NCBI RefSeq assembly: GCF_003144395.1
Contig: NZ_PENZ01000034.1
Coordinates: 372,001-436,000 of the forward strand
Length of the DNA stretch: 64,000 bases
From: Proteus faecis
Lineage (GTDB): Bacteria; Pseudomonadota; Gammaproteobacteria; Enterobacterales; Enterobacteriaceae
Reading direction: 5' to 3'
The notes beneath the pieces are model-generated. The model saw nothing but the letters and a program-made list of their open reading frames with translations. It was not told the origin of the DNA and made no database searches. Below are positions 16,090-24,812 of this stretch, one piece after another. How positions within the stretch are numbered: position 1 is the first letter of the stretch; every line of letters begins with the position of its first letter. Both the position numbers and the translations under genes were made by a program.

Positions 16090-17763
16090 TTAATCAGACA
16101 CCCATACCTCACTCCAATCCATATAAACGCCACGCAATGATTTAAGTGTTTTTCCACTGTTTAGTAAACAAATATCACAAAACCCAGTCTGTCCTTGATG
16201 AATAGCAACTCCGATATTATCAATAGGAGGCATCATAACTGTTGTCCAATTTTCTCCTCCAGATCCACCCGGTAGTTTGAAATAAATCTGCTTTCCTCTA
16301 ACATCTTCCGTTAATGAAATCGTAGAAGTAGAGTTTCCCGCGCCACCCACTTTACGCCAATTTTTCCCGCTACCTTTTTTTTCATATCGTGCATCACCTT
16401 GTCCTTGAGTTAAAGCCCCTATATCACTCGCATTTAAATTAATATCTCCGCTCAATGGTTTACCATTTACTTTACGTGTATTAGGCACTCGACCATTGGC
16501 ATTATTGTTAGCATTATTAGCCGCAGTCTGTGCATTGTTTGCGGCAGTTTTGGCTTCATTCACTTGTGCCGGTGTTGCAGCACCCACATCACCCGCCGTT
16601 AACGTAATATCAGCACTTAGTGGTTTTCCATTCACTTTGCGAGTGTTAGGCACTCGACCGTTAGCGTTGTTATTCGCATTATTTGCTGTGGTTTGTGCTG
16701 CGCTTGCTGCAGTCTGTGCATTAGATGCAGCTGCCTTTGCTTCGTTAACTTGTGCTGGCGTCGCCGCGCCCACATCACCCGCCGTTAATGTAATATCTGC
16801 ACTCAATGGTTTATTGTTCACTTTGCGAGTGCTAGGCACTCGACCATTGGCATTATTGTTAGCATTATTAGCCGCAGTCTGTGCATTGCTTGCGGCGTTT
16901 TTGGCTTCATTCACTTGTGCCGGTGTTGCAGCACCCACATCACCCGCCGTTAATGTAATATCTGCACTCAATGGTTTATTGTTCACTTTGCGAGTACTGG
17001 GCACTCGACCATTGGCATTATTGTTAGCATTATTAGCCGCAGTCTGTGCATTGCTTGCGGCAGTTTTGGCTTCGTTAACTTGTGCTGGCGTCGCAGCACC
17101 CACATCACCCGCCGTTAACGTAATATCAGTGCTCAGTGGTTTATCATTAACTTTACGGGTACTAGGTACGCGACTATTGGCGTTTGTGTTAGCGTCATCC
17201 GCTGATTTTTGTACTTTACTTAAACCCGTACTTAATTCGGCTTTGGTGGCATAAAGCTTAGCCACTTCCTCCAATGTCTGTTTTGAGGCACTTTCAATGG
17301 CATCATTGACAAATTCACGGGTCGCCAATATCACCGAGGGGTCAACCTTTAACTCGACTGACTCGGTATGACTAACGGTTAATATCATGCGAATAGTCTG
17401 TGTTCGCCCGCTTCCCTCTTGCAATTGGGGTTTATAGGTTTCGGGGCAATTACCTACAGCAATTAAACTGCCTTCATCATCAAATAAACCAATCTCACGT
17501 ATCCAGTAACCGCCCTCATTTTCAGGGATCACTTGTTCAGCAATAATCTGGCTGTCGTTTTTTGGATCAACAAATAAGGTGTTTAATCCCGCCCGGCGTT
17601 TCTCACCCACGAGTTTAGTTTGTTGTGTATCGGGTGTGGGTAACGTTCCGCCACCGTCACCCACGGCCATTTGAGTAATTTTTAAGGTGGTGCCTAATGC
17701 CGTGGCTTTTGCCAATTTATTGGCACCAATCACGGTTAATAAGGCGAAAAACTTAGCGCTCAT
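16090..17763 (-). CDS. H: Tail fibre protein with tandem repeats (P2 gpH-like)
   Basis: 557 residues from MSAKFFALLTVIGANKLAKA; the extra seven codons upstream are not supported and this start overlaps I by 11 bases. The first 160 residues are the conserved P2 gpH baseplate-attachment part (GEKRRAGLNTLFVDP, EGGYWIREIGLFD). Residues about 200-430 are four 55-62-residue repeats (TRKVNxKPLSxDITLTAGDV, then an Ala/Asn-rich coiled stretch). The last 100 residues are a different receptor-binding tip ending SEVWVSD. In P2, chaperone G follows H; here the sheath promoter follows directly. Confidence 0.92.
   Translation of the reverse strand: MSAKFFALLTVIGANKLAKATALGTTLKITQMAVGDGGGTLPTPDTQQTKLVGEKRRAGLNTLFVDPKNDSQIIAEQVIPENEGGYWIREIGLFDDEGSLIAVGNCPETYKPQLQEGSGRTQTIRMILTVSHTESVELKVDPSVILATREFVNDAIESASKQTLEEVAKLYATKAELSTGLSKVQKSADDANTNANSRVPSTRKVNDKPLSTDITLTAGDVGAATPAQVNEAKTAASNAQTAANNANNNANGRVPSTRKVNNKPLSADITLTAGDVGAATPAQVNEAKNAASNAQTAANNANNNANGRVPSTRKVNNKPLSADITLTAGDVGAATPAQVNEAKAAASNAQTAASAAQTTANNANNNANGRVPNTRKVNGKPLSADITLTAGDVGAATPAQVNEAKTAANNAQTAANNANNNANGRVPNTRKVNGKPLSGDINLNASDIGALTQGQGDARYEKKGSGKNWRKVGGAGNSTSTISLTEDVRGKQIYFKLPGGSGGENWTTVMMPPIDNIGVAIHQGQTGFCDICLLNSGKTLKSLRGVYMDWSEVWVSD
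16480..17160 (-). repeat. Four tandem repeats inside the tail fibre gene
   Basis: Units of 165, 165, 186 and 165 bp (55, 55, 62, 55 residues), very similar in DNA sequence, plus the first codons of a fifth. The third unit carries an extra seven-residue Ala/Gln/Thr insertion. Such repeats can change number by recombination. Confidence 0.9.
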
Positions 17764-18364
17764 GTGCGACCTCAACTTTATCAATAATGTGTACTCCGAC
17801 CGCCGTTAATGGCGCACCAGACACGGTAATTTCTTCTGCAAAATACGGATAAACCGTTAACTCATCACCGCTAAACGTTGCAGCAGAGAGATAAAACTCA
17901 CCTTGTGAATCAAGGTTGATAGATAAACCCAAGAGGTGCCGACTAACAGGGCGTGCATCAGCAATCAAACGCTCTAATTCGTCATAGATTTCTTGGGTAA
18001 TACCGTTTTCTTGCACACCCACATCAAGGCGAAACGTGCCCGGCGGATCGTCGGTTTGCCACCATTCCGTCACTTTGATGATGTAACCGAGTGGCTCAAC
18101 CACACGCTTAAGTGCGCCAATGGTGCCCTTGTGTCGGTGAATAAACATCGAATCCCGTACTACTTGGCGCTTAACAGGCTCCGACCAATTTTCATCCCAT
18201 CTATCAACCGACCAGGCCCATGCAAGGTATGGCAATAAATCAACGGGGCATGTACTGGCGTTCCATAATTGGCGCAATGGCACCGGCAACGTTTGCAAGG
18301 ATTGACAGGCAATGGCAGCCGCCTTTTCTAATGGGCTACTGCCTGATGGTAATAAGCTATTCAT
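17753..18364 (-). CDS. I: P2 gpI-like baseplate wedge protein
   Basis: 203 residues from ATG 18364 (a TTG four codons upstream is less likely). The start MNSLLPSGSSPLEKAAA, the PVDLLPYLAWAWSVDRWD segment and VKRQVVRDS mark the gpI family. It overlaps J upstream and H downstream. Part of the V-W-J-I-H operon. Confidence 0.93.
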   Translation of the reverse strand: MNSLLPSGSSPLEKAAAIACQSLQTLPVPLRQLWNASTCPVDLLPYLAWAWSVDRWDENWSEPVKRQVVRDSMFIHRHKGTIGALKRVVEPLGYIIKVTEWWQTDDPPGTFRLDVGVQENGITQEIYDELERLIADARPVSRHLLGLSINLDSQGEFYLSAATFSGDELTVYPYFAEEITVSGAPLTAVGVHIIDKVEVAHER

Positions 18365-19265
18365 CCGAGCCACCAAGGGTCAAGGTGCTTTGGATGCAAT
18401 ACGAGGCTTGCGTTTTATCGAGCACCACATCTTTTGCGGGCTGTTTTAATTCCACTCGTTGCACACCTTCCACATGCAATGCGGCATAAATCGCTGACAG
18501 GCGAATATCACGCCCTAAGCGGTGTTGCTCTGTAATGTATTGCGTCAGACGTTGATTTGCTTCTTTGCGTATCGGCTCCGATTCGGGTCCCGGAAAGAGA
18601 AATAACGTCGCATCAATTTGATAAGGGATAATTTTTGCGGATTGTACTTTGATGCGGTCAGCAACCGGTCTCACATCTTCATCGTTTAACGCGTGCTCAA
18701 CAATGCGCAGTAATTCTTCGGATGCGGTGCCGTCACCCTCACGAGATAACACGGAAATAGTGACATTTGCCGGTGCTGGACTGATCGCAGACACATCGGA
18801 CACCCGACCATCGGCACTACGGGCATGAAATTCATAACTGCCTACCGGCCCCGCAACACTTAACCCCTCAAAAGCGGCGGGAATGCGTAAACGCAAATCA
18901 TCGTCAGACTCTAAAATCGCTGGTGTGGGCGGAATAGTCTGGTTATTGGCGGGACGTAACACTAAACGCGATAAATTATAATTCGCGGCTAATTGGTCTA
19001 AATCTGCCCCTCTCGCATACGCCACCATCACCGCACGCGCAGACTCATTAATTAGTTGGCGTAATAACAACTCACGATAGACGTTTTCTTCTAACAGCTT
19101 GGTCAGGGGTTCAGACTCTAACGATAACGTGTTAGCCACCGCATCACGTAAATGCGTTGGCATCGAGCCAATCAATGCCGTTTTGCGTTCGCGTAATAGT
19201 TGCTCTGCATCTAACGACTCAATCACATCGGGCGGTGTTAATTGGCTTAAATTAATCGTTGGCAT
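18357..19265 (-). CDS. J: P2 gpJ-like baseplate wedge protein
   Basis: 302 residues; baseplate J-like family (the T4 gp6 counterpart). INLSQLTPPDVIESLDAEQL, the ARGADLDQLAANYNL segment and YEFHARSADGRVSDVSA are typical. The start overlaps the W stop; the end overlaps the I start. Confidence 0.94.
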   Translation of the reverse strand: MPTINLSQLTPPDVIESLDAEQLLRERKTALIGSMPTHLRDAVANTLSLESEPLTKLLEENVYRELLLRQLINESARAVMVAYARGADLDQLAANYNLSRLVLRPANNQTIPPTPAILESDDDLRLRIPAAFEGLSVAGPVGSYEFHARSADGRVSDVSAISPAPANVTISVLSREGDGTASEELLRIVEHALNDEDVRPVADRIKVQSAKIIPYQIDATLFLFPGPESEPIRKEANQRLTQYITEQHRLGRDIRLSAIYAALHVEGVQRVELKQPAKDVVLDKTQASYCIQSTLTLGGSDE

Positions 19266-19603
19266 TATGTCACCGGTAGAGAGAAATTAATCGGTTGTTG
19301 GTTATGGGCGTAATAGCCGGTGATATCGACAATCACCTGTTCCTGTTGGCTATGAATATCAATGGCAGTCATCACAATACGTGGCTCCCAACGATAAACC
19401 GCGGTGTAACATGCCGACATCAATTGCAGTCGCATCTTGGCGTTAACAGGGCCGTCAATTAAATCGGCAAGCAAACTGCCATATTCTCGGCGCATCAATC
19501 GGCTACCAATGGGGGTGTTAAAAATATCTTTCACCGACTGGCGAACGTGCTCAATATCGGTAATACGTTCACCGGTTTGTACATTCATACCGAGATAGTT
19601 CAT
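19265..19603 (-). CDS. W: P2 gpW-like baseplate protein (T4 gp25-like)
   Basis: 112 residues. IFNTPIGSRLMRREYGS is the gp25/gpW signature, followed by a beta-rich half with VIVDITGYYA. It overlaps V by four bases and J by one. Confidence 0.94.
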   Translation of the reverse strand: MNYLGMNVQTGERITDIEHVRQSVKDIFNTPIGSRLMRREYGSLLADLIDGPVNAKMRLQLMSACYTAVYRWEPRIVMTAIDIHSQQEQVIVDITGYYAHNQQPINFSLPVT

Positions 19604-20226
19604 TGCGGCTGTCCTGTATTACCATCACCTGTACGCACACCACCGTGAGTATGGGCTGAAACCACCACGCCATTAGAGGACATTTGTCCGCCAACATGGG
19701 TAATATCGCCGGTCATTGTGCCGCCTTTTTGCACCGTCAGTGATCCCGTGGTTAAGTTGTTGGTGCAAATAACGGTAGGGGTATCAAGGGTAATTTTGCT
19801 CGTTGCCACGCACATAATGTCGGGTGATGTGACTGTGACAGATTCACTGGCTTCAATCTCGGCGGTTTTAATTCCCGTGACTATTAACGCCCCGGTTGCG
19901 GGTTCATATTCAATTACTGCACCGTCTTTATACTCATGACGATGGGCAGTTAATGAGGTTGATGGCTCTGAAAAATCGTCACTAAATATTGCCGGTAACA
20001 CAAACGAGGTGGTTAAATCACCACCGATTGACAGCAATAACACTTGTTCGCCGATACTCGGCGCCCACCATGAACGCGATTTTCCGGCACGCGCAGTAAG
20101 CCACGGGCGCCAGTCGGTTTCATTGTCGCCCGTTTTAACTCGACAGCCTTTTTCCGCACTGACATCAATCACAATGCCAGTACGGATCAAGTTTTGTATT
20201 TTTCGGATAAGTTCTGCGATATTCAT
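19600..20226 (-). CDS. V: Baseplate spike protein (P2 gpV-like)
   Basis: 208 residues. The N-terminal OB-fold part has GCRVKTGDNETDWRPWLTAR and WWAPSIGEQVLLLSIGGDL. A beta-helical C-terminal spike ends with SAHTHGGVRTGDGNTGQPQ; the HTH tip residues bind iron in P2-type spikes. It is the first gene of the V-W-J-I-H operon. Confidence 0.94.
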   Translation of the reverse strand: MNIAELIRKIQNLIRTGIVIDVSAEKGCRVKTGDNETDWRPWLTARAGKSRSWWAPSIGEQVLLLSIGGDLTTSFVLPAIFSDDFSEPSTSLTAHRHEYKDGAVIEYEPATGALIVTGIKTAEIEASESVTVTSPDIMCVATSKITLDTPTVICTNNLTTGSLTVQKGGTMTGDITHVGGQMSSNGVVVSAHTHGGVRTGDGNTGQPQ

Positions 20227-20271
20227 ACTTACAATGTGCCTAAGATGCTTGTTTATTGCTTCATTATTTTT

Positions 20272-20291
20272 TTGTTTCGCTTATGATACAA
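20272..20291 (-). promoter_or_regulatory. Ogr box of the V late promoter
   Basis: TTGT-N12-ACAA exactly. Its centre is about 55 bp before the V start codon, so the transcript would have a very short leader if the annotated V start is right. Confidence 0.7.
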
Positions 20292-20321
20292 AGCACTTAG
20301 TTTAATTGAGGGTATAATAAA

Positions 20322-21143
20322 ATGATCAAACTTGGCATTTATGGATATGACATTAAATATGAAAATTCATTTTTTTTTGGACGGATGATTCCATATAAAA
20401 ACATGGATATTAGTGACAAAAAAACAAATTGTTATCTTTCTGCTTTTTTAGAAATAGAACATGATGAAAATACAAATAGAAATATAAAAATATTAGAAGC
20501 AATACTTTGTTTTATTGAACAAAAAGAAGTGTATATAAAAAACCCATTAAAAACTCATGAAGATTATTCTAATCTAGACAATGATTACCCTAATTCTCTA
20601 GGCGATAGAAAATATTCTCCCGCTATAATATTAGAAGAAAAATATAAAAAAGATTCTCGAAAATTATTTATAGAAAAAGCTTTTGACAAATTAAATTCAG
20701 AGGAAGATGCATTTTCAGTAATGTTTTTTAAAAAAGAACTATCTATAAAAATGATACCATCCTATATTGATGTTACTTACTTTTTATTATTTTCCGGCTT
20801 AGAAGCATTTGCTAGAGATTATTATCAAGCATATCATCCTGCTAAAGTTAATAATGTATTTGATAAAATTTTCAAAGAATTTAATATAGAAATAAAATCA
20901 AATGAATCTGAAACAAAAAGAAACACCTTAGTTTACACTAAGCTAAGAAATACTATTTTTCACAATGGAAAATATACAACTAATTTAAATAATTCAACCA
21001 CTGGGGAAGAAATAAATCTAGCTGATTATTTTTATTTTTTTAAAAATATATTTAATATTGTTATATTTAAATATATTGATTTTGATGATAAATCTATCAA
21101 TATGAATCCATTCTCAAGAAGCAGGTTTATTAAAAGAAATTAA
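20322..21143 (+). CDS. Cargo protein with HEPN-type RxxxxH motif
   Basis: 273 residues, much more AT-rich than the flanking late genes and on the opposite strand. It has its own ribosome site (GAGGG, eight bases before ATG). The C-terminal half is helical, with FSGLEAFARDYYQAYH, then KLRNTIFHNGKY at about 207-218. RNTIFH fits the Rx4-6H catalytic motif of HEPN ribonucleases, and the Glu of GLEAFAR is placed as in HEPN helix 2. I do not recognise the N-terminal half. It occupies the S-V cargo site (orf30 in P2). An anti-phage role is inferred from position and motif only. Confidence 0.6.
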   Translation: MIKLGIYGYDIKYENSFFFGRMIPYKNMDISDKKTNCYLSAFLEIEHDENTNRNIKILEAILCFIEQKEVYIKNPLKTHEDYSNLDNDYPNSLGDRKYSPAIILEEKYKKDSRKLFIEKAFDKLNSEEDAFSVMFFKKELSIKMIPSYIDVTYFLLFSGLEAFARDYYQAYHPAKVNNVFDKIFKEFNIEIKSNESETKRNTLVYTKLRNTIFHNGKYTTNLNNSTTGEEINLADYFYFFKNIFNIVIFKYIDFDDKSINMNPFSRSRFIKRN

Positions 21144-21775
21144 TGAGTAAGAAATTCAATTAATTGATTTTCAATATGTTTAATATCTGCCGGTGAAAAG
21201 CCTAATAGCTTTCGTTCAGGGTAGTGAATTTCTAATGACTTGCCCCGCACACGCTCTTTCAAACCGTAATGATGCACCGCAGCAATGCCCGCCACTTGCG
21301 GAGCAAAAGAGAGGGTGACACCTTTATCGTTTGCTGACATTCGCAAATAACGGGCGGTGGCTAAACGCTTAAACATACGAGTCTGTTTATTCGGCTTTGT
21401 GGTGCTGATTTTGTCTTTTTTCACTTCAATAAAACGCAAGATATCGCGCTTATAAAAACTGCGTTCGGCTCTCTTTTCTAAATCGTAGCCGGTGATCACC
21501 TCGCCCTTTTTCGTTTTGCGTAGTCGCCAATTTTTTAAACTGCGTGGCTGTCCTTTCCAGACAAATTTCATTCCTCGCAAAACGGTAACCGTTGAGGCTT
21601 TACGCTTAGTGAATGCCGTTCCATCGGGATTTTTTTGCGCACGAATACGTTGCAAATTGCTTTTGCGTAAATCACGGGCAATTTCACGGGCTAATTTTTT
21701 ACGTTCATTGGGTGACGCTTTTGCCAACATGGCGGCTAATGCTTGGGTTAACGGGCTGAAATCATCGGCGTTCAT
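21140..21775 (-). CDS. S: Tail completion/virion morphogenesis protein (P2 gpS-like)
   Basis: 211 residues from MNADDFSPLTQALAAMLAKA; the upstream 30 codons of the open frame lie within R and do not fit the family. ERKKLAREIARDLRKSNLQR is the conserved start of gpS-type proteins. The later RGMKFVWKGQPRSLKNW and VHHYGLKERVRGK segments are also typical. It overlaps R by 14 bases and ends four bases into the end of the converging cargo gene. Somewhat longer than P2 gpS. Confidence 0.88.
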   Translation of the reverse strand: MNADDFSPLTQALAAMLAKASPNERKKLAREIARDLRKSNLQRIRAQKNPDGTAFTKRKASTVTVLRGMKFVWKGQPRSLKNWRLRKTKKGEVITGYDLEKRAERSFYKRDILRFIEVKKDKISTTKPNKQTRMFKRLATARYLRMSANDKGVTLSFAPQVAGIAAVHHYGLKERVRGKSLEIHYPERKLLGFSPADIKHIENQLIEFLTH

Positions 21776-22202
21776 GAGCCACACTCTCCCAAATTTCAAA
21801 TGGATCAGTCGGCTCTTCAATGGCACCGACAACGAGTTTATCCGCTTGCGCATTGACGAGGACACGCTCAGTCAGCTTTAAATCAATGCTGATACTGGCG
21901 GTTTGGTGACTATCAATAAAGGCATCAAAGGTAAAATGACTTTGGCGTTTATCGGGATTGAGGAAAATATCAGGTTGATGTTGTTCAATCCAACCAATGA
22001 TCACCGCCATTAACACATCTTGGTCACCGGGATAATCATCAATAATAATATTGAGATTGTATTGATACTCATAAGATTGACTACGGGCACCGGTTGCCAC
22101 AATCGCCCCACCATCAATAAAGGTGTAGAGCCTATCGGGATTTTCGCCTAAATAAGCGACCTTTTTAATTAAGGTATCACGCAGGTTTGCAGGCTTTTTC
22201 AT
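21762..22202 (-). CDS. R: Tail completion protein (P2 gpR-like)
   Basis: 146 residues. MKKPANLRDTLIKKVAYL and the YEYQYNLNIIIDDYPGDQD segment match the P2 gpR family of tail-completion proteins. It overlaps the lysB end and the S start, consistent with coupled translation. Confidence 0.92.
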   Translation of the reverse strand: MKKPANLRDTLIKKVAYLGENPDRLYTFIDGGAIVATGARSQSYEYQYNLNIIIDDYPGDQDVLMAVIIGWIEQHQPDIFLNPDKRQSHFTFDAFIDSHQTASISIDLKLTERVLVNAQADKLVVGAIEEPTDPFEIWESVAHERR

Positions 22203-22680
22203 GGTTTAACTCATTGATGTATTGCAATAATCGATTTGTATAATCAATCAAATATTCCGTTTGTGCCTTATTCTCCGCCATCATTTCGAGGAGACGTAAA
22301 TAATCTTGTTGAGCTGTTTTGGTAAGTCGTGCGGTGGTTGCATTACCCATGCCGGCGGTGGCGGTGGTGTGATTATCGGGGTTGGGGCAATCGGCTTTGA
22401 TGTACACCCGTTTAGTATTATTGCGCAACTCATCATTAAGCCGGCTAATATCATTTTTTGCATCGGTTAGCGCCTTTGTGTGTTGTTTATCCAGTTCTGA
22501 TAAACGAGTAAGTTCTTTCTGATAGTGCTCAATAGCATTTTTATGACTGATAACATTTTGCTTAAGGGCGAGGTTGTCACCCTTAAGCTGGCTATTCTCA
22601 GTGAGCAAGGCATCAAACTTAAATATCAGTAGCAAGCCCATCACGACCGCGACAATAATAAGCAGTACGTTCCTTTTCAT
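22177..22680 (-). CDS. lysB: i-spanin-like lysis protein (LysB/Rz type)
   Basis: 167 residues. An N-terminal transmembrane helix (MKRNVLLIIVAVVMGLLLIF) is followed by a long periplasmic coiled coil (about 30-100), the architecture of inner-membrane spanins. The start overlaps the endolysin stop (ATGA). A complete Rz1-like gene is nested inside in another frame. The pair links the two membranes and disrupts the outer membrane at lysis. Confidence 0.85.
   Translation of the reverse strand: MKRNVLLIIVAVVMGLLLIFKFDALLTENSQLKGDNLALKQNVISHKNAIEHYQKELTRLSELDKQHTKALTDAKNDISRLNDELRNNTKRVYIKADCPNPDNHTTATAGMGNATTARLTKTAQQDYLRLLEMMAENKAQTEYLIDYTNRLLQYINELNHEKACKPA
22281..22463 (-). CDS. lysC: o-spanin lipoprotein nested in lysB (LysC/Rz1 type)
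   Basis: 60 residues, entirely within lysB in another frame. The signal peptide MQKMILAGLMMSCAIILNGC ends in a lipobox with Cys 20, followed by a proline-rich stretch (PTPIITPPPPPAWVMQ), the hallmark of Rz1 outer-membrane lipoproteins. Confidence 0.88.
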   Translation of the reverse strand: MQKMILAGLMMSCAIILNGCTSKPIAPTPIITPPPPPAWVMQPPHDLPKQLNKIIYVSSK

Positions 22681-23081
22681 CGTGGGATCTCAATATGAGG
22701 ATAGTCAGGAAAGCGGGTTTCAACGGGTAAACTGGGATCACTTTTCCAGTTTTTACCAAAGCGCAATGTTACCCCCTCTTCATCTGTGGCTTGTTTAAAG
22801 GCTCTTAAAATCGGCTCAAAGAAATGTGGTTGCCATTCCATTCCCGGTTTAATCACAGAAGGTAAAATATCAATGGCATCGCCTGTTAAATGACGGCTGT
22901 TTAATGTTTTTGAAACACCCTTTTTGACGTTTTCTTTTTGCTTTTCGAGTGTGCGAACACCTTCAATCACTGCAAAGTCCGCCGTAGAAATGTCTAACGC
23001 ACGATAAGCAATTTTCACTAACAGCGGGTTAACGCCACTAAGATTATTTTTACTGCGCTGACTAAAGATAAATTTACTCAC
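22677..23081 (-). CDS. Endolysin, M15-type peptidase
   Basis: 134 residues from GTG 23081, six bases after GGAAGG; a TTG two codons earlier is also open. SRHLTGDAIDILP carries the His and Asp zinc ligands and YPHIEI the second His, as in L-Ala-D-Glu carboxypeptidase-like endolysins of phage T5 type. This replaces the P2 gpK lysozyme. It lacks a signal sequence, so it depends on the holin just upstream. It overlaps the holin and lysB genes. Confidence 0.87.
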   Translation of the reverse strand: MSKFIFSQRSKNNLSGVNPLLVKIAYRALDISTADFAVIEGVRTLEKQKENVKKGVSKTLNSRHLTGDAIDILPSVIKPGMEWQPHFFEPILRAFKQATDEEGVTLRFGKNWKSDPSLPVETRFPDYPHIEIPR

Positions 23082-23388
23082 CGGCAACCTTCCTTAAGAA
23101 TAACTTTCCGACTGCGCTAATAAATGCTGACCCCATCCAGCCCGCCATGCCCGCTATACCGCCGGCAATTTCAGGTTGCCACTGAAAATAACTTGCACCG
23201 AATAAAATCAATGCCCCTGAAAACATAGAGACAACGATTTGCGCAAGTAAAATGGCAAAGCGGAACGGTTCCCCTTTCACTATTTTATTGGCATAACTGG
23301 CAATACCACCAAAAACCGCCATGCCGGCAATTAATAAGGCGGTAAACCAATTAATATTACTTGGATCTTTATAGGGCATCTTCTTCAT
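23074..23388 (-). CDS. Putative holin
   Basis: 104 residues from ATG 23388 with AAGGGGG upstream; the longer open frame to 23505 overlaps X and is not supported. Three hydrophobic segments (WFTALLIAGMAVFGGIA, FAILLAQIVVSMFSGALILF, IAGGIAGMAGWMGSAFISAV) end in a charged tail. It lies directly before the endolysin. Topology fits class I phage holins of P2-like phages. Confidence 0.8.
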   Translation of the reverse strand: MKKMPYKDPSNINWFTALLIAGMAVFGGIASYANKIVKGEPFRFAILLAQIVVSMFSGALILFGASYFQWQPEIAGGIAGMAGWMGSAFISAVGKLFLRKVAGE

Positions 23389-23407
23389 ACCTTCCCCCTT
23401 AAAGGGG

Positions 23408-23614
23408 TTAATCCCAAAGTTGTAAAATCGGTGTGGTGCTGTGTTGTTGGGGCGTGTCCGGTAACTCAATCGCGGTGCCGGTGGGTAAGATTGCCCCCCA
23501 TTCAACCAGCCCAGGATTAGCCTCTAATACTTGCTCAATCATGCCGGATGACTGACCAAAGTAACGCCAACAAATATCATCTACGGTATCCCCTTGTTGG
23601 GTGTAAATCCGCAT
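23408..23614 (-). CDS. X: Tail protein X (LysM-like, P2 gpX)
   Basis: 68 residues. IYTQQGDTVDDICWRYFG is a LysM-type fold typical of gpX, followed by VLEANPGLVEWGAILPTGT. Adjacent to the L stop codon as in P2. Confidence 0.93.
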   Translation of the reverse strand: MRIYTQQGDTVDDICWRYFGQSSGMIEQVLEANPGLVEWGAILPTGTAIELPDTPQQHSTTPILQLWD

Positions 23615-24069
23615 TAGATAAGCTCCACCGTGTTATGGGTTTCCCCTTTGATACGTTGTAAAGCCCATTGACCATCACGCCACACTTCATCAATCACCGG
23701 TGTCATGGTGTCGGCTTTTTTATTACCTTGTGCGGTGGTATCAATATCGCGATAACGTTCGATTAAACTGGCTTTTGCAAAACAGAACACCGCACGCTGA
23801 TATAAAACCATCAGTTCACTTTCACCGTTAATCTGTTCGGCTGGCACGTCTTTTAATGTTTTCGCAGATTGACCTATGCGCCACTGATACAACTCGCGAT
23901 TCACTTCAATCATGGCGTTCAGTAACGTGCTTTTCAGCCGTTCCGGTGTCACCGTGCCATCGACGCGAGTCTGCAATTGAAAATCACGAGTTTGAATATC
24001 AGGGAAAAAGCCATTATTTTTAATGGTTTCGTCTTTTTGTGGCACAGGGTTAGCAGAAACATAATCCAT
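23614..24069 (-). CDS. L: Head completion protein (P2 gpL-like)
   Basis: 151 residues. Segments FFPDIQTRDFQLQTRVDGTV and LLNAMIEVNRELYQWR are typical of gpL head-completion proteins that bind after DNA packaging. The gap to M (24070-24143) holds a small hairpin rich in AAAGCAAATTGCTTT and no gene. Confidence 0.93.
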   Translation of the reverse strand: MDYVSANPVPQKDETIKNNGFFPDIQTRDFQLQTRVDGTVTPERLKSTLLNAMIEVNRELYQWRIGQSAKTLKDVPAEQINGESELMVLYQRAVFCFAKASLIERYRDIDTTAQGNKKADTMTPVIDEVWRDGQWALQRIKGETHNTVELI

Positions 24070-24143
24070 AAGAAAACCTTAAAATAGGTGGGCGGTGGAC
24101 GAAAGAAAGCAAATTGCTTTTTCCGTGCCGCCCTGACGTGGTG

Positions 24144-24812
24144 TCACAATGCTTTTTCAGCGTCACGCTGGGCTTTGAGCACTTTATCTAGTTGCTTTAA
24201 TTCGGTTTTAATCCCGACATTTATGTTTAACTCTAAGGCTCGACTTAATACGCAGTAGCTTTCTTGTGGTCGATTATTATCGCGTAGCACTAACCCTAAG
24301 ATTTTATAGAGTTTTGCTCTCACTTCATCGGGCATATCTTCATCATCAGTAAGGGCGCGTGTACGCTCTAACGTTGCTAAAGATACTGGTAATTTCACGG
24401 CATACGCTCGCATTGCCGAATCGGCAATTTCTTCGGCAATCACGGTGCCCGTGGTGCGGTTAACACCGGGGATCACTAAACGGTTAGCTAATGCATAAAC
24501 GGCAATATCTAACGCCCCCTCATAATCACCCGCATCAATTTTCCACAGCAAAATCGTCATTAAGACATCATCTTGCACACCGCTGCCACCAGACAGCGCC
24601 CCATCAACCCACGGCTGATAATTGGCTAATATCTTGCGTTTATAAGCTTCTTTGCGTTCCCGTGACTGAAAATGTTTTAGCTCTTTTTTATCTGTCGCAA
24701 GACGTAACAGCATCATGTGATAGCCTTTCGTATTGCGACTAACATGCCCACCCAATTGAGTGGACTGTTGCGCACTTAGGCTCATGCGGTGTTTTTCCCA
24801 CGGAGATAACAT
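24144..24812 (-). CDS. M: Terminase endonuclease (small) subunit, P2 gpM-like
   Basis: 222 residues. It has WVDGALSGGSGVQDDVLMTI, LLWKIDAGDYEGALDIAVYAL and MPDEVRAKLYKILGLVLRDN, all conserved in gpM. It recognises and cuts cos together with the large subunit gpP. The start codon overlaps the capsid gene stop region. The C-terminal Lys/Pro tail seen in P2 is short here. Confidence 0.94.
   Translation of the reverse strand: MLSPWEKHRMSLSAQQSTQLGGHVSRNTKGYHMMLLRLATDKKELKHFQSRERKEAYKRKILANYQPWVDGALSGGSGVQDDVLMTILLWKIDAGDYEGALDIAVYALANRLVIPGVNRTTGTVIAEEIADSAMRAYAVKLPVSLATLERTRALTDDEDMPDEVRAKLYKILGLVLRDNNRPQESYCVLSRALELNINVGIKTELKQLDKVLKAQRDAEKAL

Noticed and set aside
16440-17165. Regularly spaced repeats resembling a CRISPR array
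   Set aside because: The units are about 165 bp, in frame and coding, with no unique spacers; they are protein repeats in gpH.
16496-17254. 252-codon open frame on the plus strand opposite the tail fibre repeats
   Set aside because: It is the antisense reading of the tandem repeats; long only because the repeats lack stops in that frame, and it has no ribosome site or family features.
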